64,000 nt of DNA from Riptortus pedestris (GCA_019009955.1 CM032229.1:147626001-147690000); one strand, 5' to 3'. Shown: positions 32,085 through 44,736, numbered from the stretch's first letter. Notes: generated by a model from the letters alone, not told the origin. A program made the numbers and translations.

Positions 32085-33540
32085 TACTTGTCCAAGATGA
32101 GCTTGTAAATATTAAATATAATAATAAGTATAGTACTATGTTTTTATGTCTGTATTGTGGTTGTAAAATGTGGAAATTGTGTTAACAGGAATTTCTTTGT
32201 ATACATGGCGCCAAATAATACTGTTACTAAATGATAAGCTGTTACATTTTTTTTTCTTTGTTCTGTATTGTACATTGTCGCTATTACCGGATACATTTCC
32301 TTTATATAGACTTGCTGGATATTTTTTATTCTTTTGATATTTAACCTAACTCTAAACTATATAAATCGGCCTTTTTTCCACATTAGATAATTTACCGCTA
32401 TCGTTAAAATCGATCTTGTTTAATAGGAATGAATGATTGGATTAGTTTTGCTAGGACTATCAACTATTACTGATTTGATATAGTTTTGAGGTGATAGGTT
32501 TAAGACAGGTGCAGCTGTGCTGGCCAGCTGGCACAGTAGTGGGCCGGCTAATTCTATAATTGCTGTTTACATGTCTAAAACGCTCCAGATGGGAAGGCAA
32601 AAGTAGATTCTTCTATAATTTTAGTAAGTGAGATCTTTCTCTAGAAACATAAATTAGCTATTTGTCGGTGACGTAGAATTATTTATATTTAATTCAATAA
32701 CGATATTTTTTATAGACAGACATAGGTGTCTACGCTGTTGCACATAATATATTTCACTCAACCATACTACAATGTAATCACATCCTGTTTTTACACACCT
32801 AGATTTGTGCCGGTCCCAAAGCTACACTTCGCCGCCCTAAAGGAAGTGGCCGAAAATGAATTTATTTCGCCCTAGGGCCGCAAAATCAGCTGCTTGCAGT
32901 CTGAAAATCAGTCTCTCCTTTAACAATTGATGATTTATTTGAAGATTTGTCAAGAGGATATTTTAATCAGAAACAATCCAACTACGAGATTAAAATGTGT
33001 CAAAACAAAAAACAATTATGAATAGGAATCTTTCAAAAGGGTATTATGTTTATCAAACAACCAAAATGGTACTTTAAAATTAATATTAAAAAACATTTCA
33101 TATCAAATCAAAAAATAAACGAAACTAACTTTTTTTTAGCATTTTGAAATTATATCAGTTTGTTATTAAATAAAACACCCATATGTTTCATGCTCTCATT
33201 TATTAACTTAACATAATAACATAACGTTAAAACAATCCATTACATTTTAAACTTTTTCACATCATGTACTGTCCCCATAAACCACAAGATAAACGCTTCT
33301 AACAAAGAAGGTACACTTAACCAAACCAAAATCTTGGTTTTTGATTAATGTTATGTCGTATTAATATTTATTGTAGTATGGTGAAAAATAGCGTTCGGTT
33401 TCGTGTGCACCTCGGGCCTCTAAATGTGCTTTTGGCCGGCCCCACGAACTTTTCCCATGCACCTAACGACGACTAACCGTCTCGGTCAAAAAATATCTCG
33501 TGCCGGCAAAAGCCCACTTTCGGCCTCTTGGTACGAAATA
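32085..33540. other. Intergenic DNA with two GC-richer patches
   Basis: Mostly AT-rich. 32810-32900 and 33395-33530 are richer in C and G, with short related-looking GCCGG/GGCCG stretches but no open frame. A palindromic stretch TGTGCTGGCCAGCTGGCACA is at 32516-32535. No gene called. Confidence 0.4.
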
Positions 33541-33544
33541 TACT

Positions 33545-34475
33545 ATTTGATCTAGCTCATGATACCGGCTACGTCTCCCGGGAATTCATTTGAGGCTGGA
33601 TGGTGATGGTATTTTTTTTGGCAAGGCTTTACTTTGCACAATATTTTGACATTTACTCTTCCCAGTGTTTAGGGTTAACACGCGTCGTTTCTGTGGATTT
33701 GTTAATAATTAAATTAATTTTTATGTAAGACTTCGCTGTCCTTCATATTGCCATATCTCCCGCTTCCTGTGCATTATGCATAGATTGAAATTATTAAGGA
33801 CAAAATATAATAATATAGTATAATTTGAATTAATTTTTCCAGGTGAGGTTCCTGGTAGTTGATATTGAAAAGAATTGTTGAGCCAATTTCCCTAAATAAC
33901 AAAATACATTTGCTATGTGCATATTTGCCAAAACCCCAATAGGACAGGGATTATCCCTTATTTTTAATTTCAGGCTTCCCTTATAACCCCCACTCCTGCC
34001 CGTCTACTAGAAATGTTAGTATGGCTTATTATAAGGAAGGCGTTAGTGCTATTACACATACCGAGTGTTTTATTTAGTTCGGTTGAGTCTTTTAGTGACA
34101 TATAAAATTGTTGACTCCCGCTATTGAATTTTTACGCGTATAACGCCCTTATTATACTTCGGTATACGACCAAAAGTGTTATATAACAAAAGTTAGACTC
34201 CAAATAACAAAATATAACAACTTTTGTTATGTGCATAATTGCCGAAAATGCATTAGGAGCTGAACGGAATATCGATATTTTTAATTTCAGCCCTCCCTTA
34301 ATAACCCCCACTTTTTTTTTGTTCGTCTCAGAGAATATTAATAAAGCCTAAAGTCTAACCTGGGTTAGTAGTAATATACATACCAAGTTTCATCAATTTC
34401 GGTTCAGCCGTTTACGATTCTATGAAGGACATACAAACAAACATTCGTTTTTATTATTTATACAGATAATGTACC
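33545..34475 (+). repeat. Family B copy 3, near full length
   Basis: Opens with TAGCTCATGATACCGGCTAC, then TTCATTTGAGGCTGGATGG and a run ending TTTTGGCAAGG. Two internal CTTCCCTTATAACCCCCACT blocks follow. It closes with GTTCAGCCGTTTACG, (CAAA)n and TTTTTATTATTTATACAGAT. This gives the likely extent of family B, about 930 bp. Confidence 0.7.
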
Positions 34476-34937
34476 AGAATTGTTTATAATGTATAAACAT
34501 CCATAAAATAATGTATTTCAATCACGGTGAATTTTTTTTATAATTTGTAAGTCAAATGAGTTTCATCCCATTTGTAATCAGTACCAGAACTATTTACAAA
34601 TCGTTTCAAGACCTATCTCCCTCCTCAATATATTTTTTAAAGCTTATTTCTGGCCTTGCAGAGTTATATTCATCAGATATTCATGGCGAGGGTCACTCAA
34701 TAAAGAGGATTTCCTTCTTCGGTCCTCTTGCAGCTTTATTTTAGATTTACCCTACGTTTTCGTGACCTTAATGCAACCCTTTTTTGGACGATTGTTTAAT
34801 AACTTACCAAGTGGTCGTGCCTCTTTTAGTAATAGATTTGATTGTCTGAAATTTCATTAGAATTTGCTGGGGACAACGGTTTTTCACTATGGCGTCAAAA
34901 TTGAAATTCTTGTACAACATTGTATATATGAAAATGA

Positions 34938-35520
34938 TCCGTCACGCAGTGGCTGCGTAAACTAAGCAGATTTCCCAGCATCAATAGTTTTAACAAGAAT
35001 GGAGATATTTCGAATTCCCCCTCTCTAAACCCACCCCTCCCCCCTTTTTCAGATCCGATTTCGGCTATTAACTATTATGAGTTGAATGAAATAGTTACAT
35101 ATGAAGTATGGTGTAGAACAAATAAACATTTCAAGTTCATATTTTCAAGTTCTTTCTTTCAAATCCTTAAGTGGTCACGTCATCGCACATCGTATATGCA
35201 TGTACCTCACACTGCACACAGAAAAAGTTCAATGAATCCATATTTGGTATTTAAGCTTCTAATGAAGTCGCATATGATATAACAGCTCATTTTTAATATG
35301 ACCGGAGTGGGAGTGGGGGTTTACAGAAGGCTGAAAACTATAAAATGCCAATATTTCGGTTAATATTCATGATAGTGATAATACGTATATAACAATAGTG
35401 GTTGGTAATTAAATGTTCAATACGATAGCTTCTATACAATGTTTTGATCTGGCGAATAATAACGGAGATGTTTCAAATTTTCGAAATTACCCTCTAACCC
35501 TCTCACTCCCTTTGTTAGTT
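34938..35520 (+). repeat. Family A fragment, 5' end side
   Basis: TCCGTCACGCAGTGGCTGCG start. Interior blocks are partly out of their usual order (the GATATTTCG/CCCCCTCTCTAAACC part precedes the long-variant block and recurs near 35460). The CTAA end is missing. Confidence 0.6.
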
Positions 35521-35699
35521 ACCAAATAGTTTTATGCTAATATAGTAGCTTTCATGTAAATGCTCACTTAATTGCGGGGAATGATATTAATAGTTGTAGT
35601 CTATTTAATAGGACTGTTTTTAGTATTTATGTAAATAGTTAGTGCTAATTTGATTGAATTTTAATTGTGGTACAATATACCTGTGATACCGGTACGTAG

Positions 35700-35850
35700 G
35701 TTTCAAGGCACACGCCCCCTTACAAAAAAAAAAAAAAAAGTGGGAAAGGAGAAAAATGTGAAAAAAGGGGATAAGGAGAAAAATGCATAATAAAAAAAAT
35801 AGATAAATAAAAAATAATAATAATAAAAAAAAAGTAAATAAATATATAAA
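35700..35850. repeat. A-rich low-complexity tract
   Basis: Poly-A and AATAAA-type repeats produce long minus-strand frames rich in Phe/Tyr/Ile. These are not genes. Confidence 0.85.
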
Positions 35851-36002
35851 AATAAATAATAATCAGAAAAACGGGTTGGTGTGCATTTGTCGGCGATTTC
35901 CCATGGTCGGGGAACTTTAATACGGTTTTGCGAGCGCTGGGCATTGATGACCATGATGTTTTATGCCCAAAACCCAAACAAACAAAACATCCTCCCTGTC
36001 CC

Positions 36003-36118
36003 ATATCAGCTGTTAGAGAACTCGTTCTTTGGTTTTACATAAAAAGCTTATGTATCGAGGTTGGCAACGATAAGACAAAAATTGCGACCGCTGGAGCGGT
36101 AACAGTAGTGTATATATG

Positions 36119-36164
<46 letters not shown>

Positions 36165-36167
36165 TGC

Positions 36168-36199
<32 letters not shown>

Positions 36200-36316
36200 G
36201 AACAGACCTTACTTTCGTCGTCTACTAGATATGATTGATGGACATTTGAAGAAATCTTTTGAAAATTGCGTCGTTAGTACAACCTCAATAGCTAATTTCC
36301 CTTAAGAGAATTCTAA
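36003..36316 (+). repeat. Family A fragment, CTAA side, with (CA)n
   Basis: Runs from CAGCTGTTAGAGAACTCGTT through a (CA)n(TA)n tract at 36122-36194 to CTAATTTCCCTTAAGAG and TTCTAA. The microsatellite here is CA as well as TA, as in the 57-kb copy. The frame across it is spurious. Confidence 0.7.
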
Positions 36317-36319
36317 TCT

Positions 36320-37120
36320 AGAAATAATTACTGTTTATTCAAGTTCTTTCTCAGAATGGACTTAACTGAATTCGATGATTTGTTTTTTCAAAAGTGGGAT
36401 AGATGACTATAGTGCTTTGCTTAGTTTGAAGCAATTTCCTCTGGATACTATTAAAGACTGTATTAAGTAGATGGGCGTCAACACAATATTAGCATTATTA
36501 TATTAAATGCAAAGACAGGGGTTTCCCCTTCTTTTCTCTTTTTAATAAAGTTGCTAGCGCCCTTTCTCGATATTTTCATAATGCCGGCACACGGAGACGG
36601 CAGACGCTGAAATATTACGTCCTCTCCCGAATTAAGTTCGCAACCCCTTCCCTCGGTGCTCTTTCTCCCTCTGCCATCCCTGTCTCCGGTAAGAAAGAGA
36701 GGGATGAAAAGAGAAATTTGGACAGAAATTTCCCTTCTACCCGCTCCTTTCTTAAGGTCCCCTCATTAAAAGTAATAAACTATATCTTGGCAGCTTCCCA
36801 CCTCCATTTTTTTTTCTTTTCAAACACATTTCTCAAATACTCTTCATTTTACCGTGTTTATCTTCTCTTTATAGAGACGCCCTCCTGACAGTGACTTCGT
36901 GAATGACCCAGAATTGGCTGATTGATGTTGACGCTGATGACAATTCAAAAATAAAAATTCTTCTAGTAGGTGCAGCGAATCTAAGCAGAAGGCATCACTC
37001 TACATTCGAATCTCTAATTCTTTCAAAATGATACGCGTATGTAAACAGAATGAAGCAGTTTATTTAAATGGAATTAGTATGAGTTGAAAAGTGAGTGACG
37101 TATCTAAAGATCGATAGCTA
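36320..37120. other. Non-repetitive DNA with a GC-richer patch
   Basis: 36545-36700 is richer in GC and contains CTGTCTCCG followed by GTAAGAAAG, which would be a good splice donor, but no adequate open frame precedes it. It could be an untranslated exon. Not called as a gene. Confidence 0.35.
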
Positions 37121-37125
37121 AGAAA

Positions 37126-37400
37126 TATAAGCAACTAATAAAAATTGTTGAAAATTAGATTTGTAACAAGATTGGTTATGTATCATTTTGGATTCATGCC
37201 ATGATATCGGAGATATTTCGAATTGTGATTTTGTTTCTTTAAACCCCCTCACTTTGTCTGATAAAGAAAACAAGTCGTGTTTATGTTTATAATAACACGG
37301 TTCGTAATATAAGCTCTTATTGCTAGTGCAAGTGAGTGGGGTATACTCGACGCTTGAAACTAAAAAAAAAATGCAAATATCTTGGTTAATATTAGAGTTA
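37126..37400 (+). repeat. Rearranged family A interior
   Basis: Blocks GATATCGGAGATATTTCGAA, AAACCCCCTCA and the long-variant AATGCAAATATCTTGGTTAA occur, but in an altered order and with neither end. Confidence 0.5.
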
Positions 37401-37509
37401 GAGAAAACGATTGCATTAGAACGAATCTCCCGTTTATTCTTTACGCATTCGGGATAATGCATGAACCTAGAGATCGATTCACATACAGTAGTGGAAATTA
37501 ATTTCATTG

Positions 37510-38499
37510 TTGAACTGAATTTTTCAACTCCCTCTCACTAAATGACAATTGGGGACGCCGCACACTGGAGCGATCCTTCAGTAATGTTGGACATTGGGGG
37601 AAAAAAATAAAAGTTTTAATTTGGGATTTTGATTGTATTGTTAGTACCACATAAACCCTTTTCAATTGAGCAGATTGATTTTTAGCCATATTATTGCAAT
37701 GGTTTTAACATAATGCCTGGTTATAATTGCTATGTTAAAAAAAACCTTGGCTTATTAAATTCGTCGTGAACTCTTATTTCATTTTATAAATTATTGTTGC
37801 TTCCAGTAAACATTAAGGATATTATAACAAATCAAAAACTGGCGCAAAAGGTTTTAAAATTCCTCTAATTTTTTTTTTTTTTTTCATTGAGCTGAAAATA
37901 ATTTTATTTAATTGAATTCGCAAATCGCTTGTATTTGCTTGAAAAAATACCACTTGGCATGCTTTTAGGAGTATTTTGTCTTATTTACAACGTCGTCAGA
38001 TCTTGCCTAAACTTGCCTATTCATTAAATATTTTACTTTTAGTGTTAACACTTTCGGTGCGGAAGACGCATTATACCTCCCGCGGACCCTTCCCTCGCCT
38101 CCTCCTCTACGCAATTGACGCCGCCATTCACTTTCGAAGAAATAGTTAAATACGTGTTTTTCTTGTCTAAATATTTTTACTGTCCTTTTAAAAAGGTCCA
38201 AGGTGTCATAAAGTGAACTCCGTTTAAAGTTAGCATTATTGATTAAAAAAATAAATGTAATTAAAGGAAGCAAATTCATTTATCGTATTCTTCAAAGTAG
38301 AAGTAAGTAGTATTTGTTTTTGTTGTTATTTCCTTGAAAGATATTAGGATGAAACTTTTTAAATGACCAACTGATTTTTTTTTTTAAGAATTAAATTTTG
38401 TTTAAAATGACACAAGAATCAATATTCTAGGACCAGTAGAAAGGAAGATATTGAATGTCCAGCTTACCCTATCACTCGCTCCAGTGAGCGCCGTAGCTA
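37510..38499. other. Non-repetitive DNA with a weak minus-strand ORF
   Basis: A 90-codon minus frame at 38007-38279 starts with a hydrophobic stretch (MNLLPLITFIFLINN) and ends in an Arg/Gly-rich part lying over a GC-richer patch. There is no splice or family support. Doubtful. Confidence 0.3.
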
Positions 38500-39524
38500 T
38501 TAGCAGAATTCCCGTAAGGGAAATCAGTTATTGAGGTCGTACTCATGACGCGATTTTTAATATCTTCATATGTCTATCGATCCAACCCAGGAGATAATTA
38601 AAATGAGGTCCTTCAGAAAGCTATATATATAGATATTATTTATAATATATATATGTATTTATATATATATATATTATATATCTCAAGATATACAATTATA
38701 TTTGTCTGTTTACCCTCTAGCGCGGTCGCACTTTTGTTTCGATTGTTACCAAACTCTATATTTATTTAGGTAGATCAAATTCGTTATGCCTGAAATCGGA
38801 CCAGTGGGGGGTGGGTTAGAGAGGAGGATTTTCGAAATATCTCCGTACACGCATCGATAACTTGTATAGAACTAATCTTATTGCAAATTAAATTTACTAT
38901 TTGTATAAATATAGTTATATACATATATTATCTATCTTGATTATTAGCCGAGATATTTGCATTTTTATTAAGTGTGTGGGATAAAGGACGATATGAGATC
39001 GGCTGAAGTAGGTTGTGTTCGTTATTTTCTTCCGAAAATTGGTTCGGCCGTTTCCGTAACTGTTCAGCTCTCGAGAAATTGGTTTAGAGACTCTTGTAAG
39101 GTTTTACTCGGTGAGGTATATGCAAATCGTTCTGTTGACCCCCCCCCCTTCTTAAGTTCTTGGGCTACTAAAATTTGAGTTATTAAAATATAAATTATTT
39201 TCATACATTATAAACTGCAGTACTAGATACAGTAAATAGTTTGCAATAAAATTAATATGTAATATTCAGATATATATCAGTAATGGTTTTTCTTTCCGGT
39301 AAAGAAAATGTCCATCTATCAGTTCAGCTTTGAGTGGTTGGCAGACCTATTTGTTTATATTTCGGAAGCTATTTATTGGGAGCTTTTTAAAATTAACTGA
39401 AAGATTTCTCATTACCGTCTGCATTTACTCAGGGTGGTTTTAAGTGTTATCAGTATGCAGATTTTCCTATTTTAAAACTTCACGTGGGAAATCTGCTTAG
39501 TTTACGCAGCCCCTGCGTTAGGGA
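38500..39524 (-). mobile_element. Family A copy 9, long variant
   Basis: Starts TTAGCAGAATTCCCGTAAGG. Irregular TA/TTA tract at 38622-38700, poly-C at 39140-39148, end ACGCAGCCCCTGCGTTAGGG. It combines the CGGCCGTTTCCGTAACTGTT segment of short copies with the long central block. Confidence 0.8.
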
Positions 39525-39717
39525 CATTTTTTATTTTATTGTTTAAAACGCTTTGGGCCAAACAAAGACAAACAATTATACATTGTTAAGAAACTATCAT
39601 TAATGCGATTATTTATGCTTACTTTTAAACGCATGGGTATATGATACATTTATGAGTTTTGGGGTTTCGAGTAATGTTGGATGTCGTATTTAATACTTTA
39701 CATTTTCTTATACTGTA

Positions 39718-39839
39718 TTAGCAGATTTCCCTTGAGGGAAATCAGCTATTGAGGTCGTACTCATGACGCGATTTTCGAAAAATTTCTTCAAATGCCCATC
39801 GATCCTACCCAGGAGATGACGAAAATGAGCTCCGTTCAA

Positions 39840-39901
<62 letters not shown>

Positions 39902-40537
39902 CTGTTAACACTCTAGCGGTCGCAATTTTTGATTAATCGTCACAAAACTCGATATTTAATCGTTTGATGTAAAAAGGAAGATCAAGTTCGTTAACTGCTG
40001 AAATCGGACTAGTGGGAGGGGGGGGTTTCGTAAATTCAAAATATCTACGTTATTGTGCATCGGATCGAACTTGTATAGAACCAATCTTATTGCAAATTAA
40101 ATTTACAATAAATATTGTTATATACATTTATTCTCTATCTGGAATATTAACCGAGATATTTGCATTCTGTGAGCCATGTGGCCGGGTACAGTTCGGATTA
40201 GTTCGGCCATTTCCGTCATTCCTGGGCTCAGGTGGGAGGCTTCTTCTAACCTTACCTTCCCTTCGTTACTTTGTGAGATTTATGCAAATACGTTTTGTTC
40301 ATCTGCCCCCCCCCCTTCTTTAGTTCTTGGACTACTAAAATTTGAGTTATTAAAATATAAATTATTCTTACAATTCAGATGCCGTTTTAGTTGGGAATTT
40401 ATTTTAATTAACAGAAAGGTTTCTCATTACCGTTTGTATTTAATCATGGTGGTGTTGTGTTACCAGTATGGAGATTTCTCCATTGTATAACTTCACATGG
40501 GAAATCTGCTTAGTTTACGCAGCTCCTGCGTGACGGA
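39718..40537 (-). mobile_element. Family A copy 10
   Basis: Starts TTAGCAGATTTCCCTTGAGG and ends CGCAGCTCCTGCGTGACGGA. An expanded TA tract is at 39843-39896. Only about 190 bp separates it from copy 9, in the same orientation. Confidence 0.85.
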
Positions 40538-40539
40538 CT

Positions 40540-41290
40540 TTTAATCTTCTACATATTTACAATAATGTTAACATTTTTATTTTAATTATCCTGCAAATTT
40601 CGCAATAGGCTCTCACTGCCTTCACTAACATATATGGAAAGGTCATAAGTTCATTCTTTGGATTATTGTAATCTAAACTGTTTTAATTTAAATTAATAAA
40701 GTGAAGTCGATAGGCTCACCTGGAGCAACTGTCTGTTAAACAAATATTTCTCTGCTGTAGGACTTTAATTATACAGTAGTTTATAGCTTCTATACGTCAC
40801 CCACATGTATATTTTCATTGGTTTTGCTTATTTACAGTTGTGGAAATTTATTAAGGCTGAATTAATCCTAAACAATAGAGTAATACCAGCAAAAGGTAAT
40901 ACCAGCTGTGCATTGTTTTCCAAGTCAGTTTACTTAAGGCTTAGTCTTATTAAAGGAGAAGCCATGCCGGAAAATACCCAAAGCTTTCTCTAACTTTTGA
41001 AGTGTTATATCTATTTCACGGAGTTGTGTTTCTTCATTCATGCTCCTTCCTGACCCTACTAATGATAATTTTAACTCCTAAAAAAATGTAGAGATATTTA
41101 TATCTTTAATCAAATATATACAACTATTATTTCCTTTATGTCTGAAAATAACTTCATAGTGGATAAATGACCAAAACGACGTGTACCTATTGAGATCTAT
41201 TATTAATATTTGAAGCTGTTCATAGCTTACGGACCTAATGTATCATTACATACTTCTTGTCACTTCAGATCACTCCCTTTATGAAAATAA
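40540..41290. other. AT-rich spacer, no gene seen
   Basis: No shared repeat. The 62-codon frame at 40805-40993 lacks support. Confidence 0.4.
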
Positions 41291-41971
41291 AGTTCGTCAC
41301 GCAGGGGCTGCCTAAACTAAGCAGATTTCCCTCGTGAAGTTTAACAATAGATAAATCTATATAATGGTAACACAATAGCACCGTCAATATCAAGTGAATA
41401 AATATAAACGATAATAAGAAACCTCCAGGCGAGAAGCGTCTGAAGTGTAAACAAACAGCTCTGCCAACGGCTCACCGAAGAGAAAAACAAAAAACGCATC
41501 ATGAGTACGACCTCAGTAGCTGAGTTCCCTTAAGGGAAATCTACTAATAAGTAAATCATATCAGGGTATAACGCATTAACTTTATTGAAAAAGTATTTAT
41601 TATATATGAATAATTTTTATCTCAATCAATCTGATTTTAGTAAGAATTTAAGACGGGGGTGGGGGTCACAAGAACATATTTGCATGTATCTTGTATAATA
41701 AAGGTCTCTGGGAAATAATATTTTGTATTTAAGCTTCGAATAACGTGGTTTATTATTTAACAGAGTATTGTTTATGTAACACAAGTAGATGTGAGGGTTT
41801 ACTGAAGGCTGATAACTGAAAAATGCAAATATCTCGGATAGTATTTAAGATAGAGAATAAATGTATATAACAATATTTAAGTACAGTTAATTTGCAATAA
41901 GAGTCTTTCCAGTCACTTTTTCGATCCGACTTATAGTAACGGAGATATTTCGAATTTTCGAATATATATAT

Positions 41972-42612
41972 ATATTGTCATACCTCTCGGTGGAGACCGT
42001 CGTCACTGGCTGAGTGTTGAGTACCGTTGGCAAGCGCTTTCGATGAGATGGCATCATCTTCAAGCCTATTGATAGTTGTACAGAGTTGGTTGTCCGTCAG
42101 TCAGTAGGTTTTATGCTCTGTTCACCGTATTAGCTGTTTACGTTTAGTCCAGATCTGTTTACTTACCACTAAGATCTGTCAAACGAGGGATGTTGATGTT
42201 CAGGTAAATTGTTTTTGTGTGGTGGGTTGTTTACGTTTTAAAAATCAAGATCTGTTTACTTACCACTCAGATCTATCAACGGGTTGTGTTGGTGTTCAGG
42301 TAAATTGTTATGTGGGGTGGGTTGTTTACGTTTTATTAGATCTGTTTACTTACCATTCAGATCTGTCAAACGAGGTGCGTTTTAACTAGTGTTCAGGTAA
42401 AATGTTATCATGTAGTGGGTCATTGTCATCTCCGTATGGGTGTTTACATTTCTAGTGTTATTGTTGTGTGGTGGTCTGGTGTAATTTGATATGCAGATAC
42501 AGGTTTAATGTGATATTTGTAACATTGTTATTATACATTAAAAATGATGTGTCATAGATAAATAAACAAATGATTAAATACAATATGGAACTACCTACGT
42601 CGTCGCTTTGTT
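41972..42612 (-). mobile_element. Penelope-like non-coding insert with tandem repeats
   Basis: Inserted in family A copy 11. It has a hammerhead-like motif (42029-42066, minus) followed on the + strand by about three imperfect tandem units of 90-97 bp. These start at 42151, 42248 and 42338, and each begins AGATCTGTTTACTTACCA and contains a second AGATCT. No coding. The ribozyme-like motif suggests a Penelope-related or retrozyme-like origin; this is inference. Confidence 0.45.
42029..42066 (-). ncRNA. Hammerhead-like motif, third family
   Basis: Minus strand: stem I GGC/GCC, core TTGAAGA (C3 changed to U), one extra T, stem II GATG-CCATCT-CATC, GAAA, A-U closing a GCGC loop, U as the cleavage-site base. 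The layout is the same as in E1 and E2. The C3 change should impair catalysis. Confidence 0.45.
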
Positions 42613-42751
42613 ATATATATACACAGTTTTGAACGGACCTGATTTTCGTCATCTAGTAGGTAGAATCGATGGACATTTGATGAAAAATTACAAAAATTGC
42701 GTCATGAGTACGACCTCCATAGCTGATTTCCCTTAAAGGGAACTCTGCTAA

Positions 42752-43317
42752 AAACTGTACTTGCCGATTTTGTGCAAGAATACTACTCTCAATATTAGCG
42801 TATATGTTAGCATTTTCATCAATTTTTTCTTTGTAACTTCAATCTTGTTTCTGTCAATCACAATATTTTACGTTTTACAACAACGGCTTAAATTAACATT
42901 TTACAATGAAAATAATATTTCTACTTTTCACAGTATTTCCTCTCTAAATGCGGTGAGTTTCAAGCATTAAATGGTACATTAAATTTGATTAGGCTTAGCG
43001 ATAAGTAGTAGCCATTGATGTGAGTTTAATGTTATTCCCCATCATTTCACGGTTTAGCTCAGGAGTATTTACGTGAATTAAGTTAACTCAGTCTGTAACA
43101 TCGCATGTGTCTTGTCTCGTTAGAAGTGGTTGAGCCATAGTTATTATTTTTATAAATTAGAATGCCTAAAATTAATTCTAGTTATTGGTTGGTGAAGATC
43201 CCTCCATTTCATTGCGGTCTTGGGTTCTCTTATTATACTTGATGAGGATATTATGTTTTGAAGGTGGCTAATTTCCTCTTTAAAACTTTTATTGCCTTAC
43301 CTTGTGCAATACATTTT
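42752..43317. other. AT-rich spacer, no gene seen
   Basis: No shared repeat or coding-like frame. Confidence 0.4.
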
Positions 43318-43480
43318 TTTTAATGGGTCTACAGTTACGTCTTGGGGACATCCGCTCTGCTGACATCAGAAACATCAGCATTTATTTCCTTTATAACCCA
43401 TTCCTTTTTTTCCTCTTCTTGTCATTCCCCAGTAGCTGTAACCTGTTATTCTGCTCATTTTAATTCTGTAATTGTCATTA
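43318..43480 (+). repeat. Segment D, uninterrupted copy (empty site)
   Basis: TTACGTCTTGGGGACATCCG through CAGTAGCTGTAACCTGTTAT. It is present inverted at 44095-44179 plus 44915-44990, where family A copy 13 interrupts it. The matching point here is the T7 run at 43405-43411. Confidence 0.8.
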
Positions 43481-43521
43481 TCAATAAAAGAGCTTTTTAA
43501 AAAGGCTGTCACTCTTACTTT

Positions 43522-43948
43522 TTAGCAGATTTCCCTCAAGGGAAATCGGCTATTGAGGTGGTACTCATAACGCGTTTTTTGAATATTTTCTTCAAATGTC
43601 CATCGATCCTACCCAGGTCCGTTCAAAATTATATATATATATATAGGAAGGATTTTCGAAAATTCGAAATATCTCCGTTATCATACGTCAGATCAAAAAA
43701 TTGTATAGAACCAATCTTATTGCAAATTAAATTTACTATAAACATTGTTTTATACGTTTATTCTCTCTCTTGAATATTAACCGAGATATTTGCATTTTTA
43801 TTAAATTTAGGCCGATAACGGATGAATGTTTTCCTCCAAAAGCTAGTTCGGCCCTTTGCCGCAACAGTTCGACTCTCGTATGGAATTTCTCTATTGTATA
43901 ACTTCTCGTGGGAAATCTGCTTAGTTTACCCAGCCCCTGCGTGACGGA
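43522..43948 (-). mobile_element. Family A copy 12, internally deleted (427 bp)
   Basis: Starts TTAGCAGATTTCCCTCAAGG and ends CAGCCCCTGCGTGACGGA. A deletion joins the short TA tract directly to AGGAAGGATTTTCGAAAATT, removing the ACCGCT...GGGGTTTAG part. It lies in the spacer between the two inverted D segments. Confidence 0.8.
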
Positions 43949-44094
43949 TTTTTACTTAACTGTTGCTCGTATAAAGGAACTTAGCAGAAGTTTTCATTTC
44001 AATTTGTGATCTATTTCCCACAATTTTGAAAACGTTGGATTTTAATCCTTAACTGCTTATTACTTAAAGTATAGTGAAGCCTAGCACTTTATCT

Positions 44095-44640
44095 CGTGAT
44101 CTATTTCCAGAGTCCCCCAATTACATTGAAGCAGAATAACAGGCTACAGCTACTGTGGAAATGACAAGGAGAGGAAAAAGTCCGTCAATCAGGGGCTGCG
44201 TAAACTAAGCAGATTTCTCAAGTCAAGTTTTACAATAGAGAAATTTCACGAGAGCGGAACAGTTACGGAAACGGCCGAACTAGCTTTTGACGGAAACTCA
44301 CTACTAGAACCGAAGTTAGCCGATCTCATCTCGTCCCTTATTCGTACACACTTAATAAAAATGCTAATATCTCTGTTAATATTCAAGATAGAGAATACAT
44401 GTATATAAGAATAATTATAGTACATTTAATTTGCAATAAGATTGATTCTATGCAAATCTTCGATCCGACGTATAGTAACGGAGATATTTTGTATTTTCGA
44501 ACATAATCCCCTCTTAACTCCCCCCTACCACTTTTCCGATTTCAGCCGTTAACGAACATGATCTTTATTTTTAAATAAAACGTTTAAATATCGAGTTTGA
44601 TATCGATCAAGCAAAAATTGCTACCGCTAGAACGTGACAG

Positions 44641-44679
<39 letters not shown>

Positions 44680-44736
44680 TAATATAAAATATATTTTTAA
44701 TATATACGTTTAAATATATATATAAAATATATTAAC

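Larger units (their letters stand above)
41292..42751 (+). mobile_element. Family A copy 11 with two internal insertions
   Basis: Starts GTTCGTCACGCAGGGGCTGC and ends AACTCTGCTAA. At 41485-41547 a 63-bp solo family A 3' end (CATGAGTACGACCTCAGTAG ... CTACTAA) interrupts the interior, which resumes directly after it. At about 41972-42612 a ~640-bp foreign segment replaces the block that normally lies before the microsatellite. The outer element is otherwise complete. Confidence 0.7.

Noticed and set aside
35703..36004. Two minus-strand frames of 83 and 94 codons
   Set aside because: They lie in an A-rich low-complexity tract (poly Phe/Tyr/Ile translation) next to family A.
36545..36680. Exon ending at a CTCCG/GTAAGAAAG donor
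   Set aside because: No sufficiently long open frame precedes the donor in any frame. Could be an untranslated exon but not supportable.
37118..37507. 129-codon minus-strand frame
   Set aside because: It runs antisense through rearranged family A sequence and has no protein-like composition outside it.
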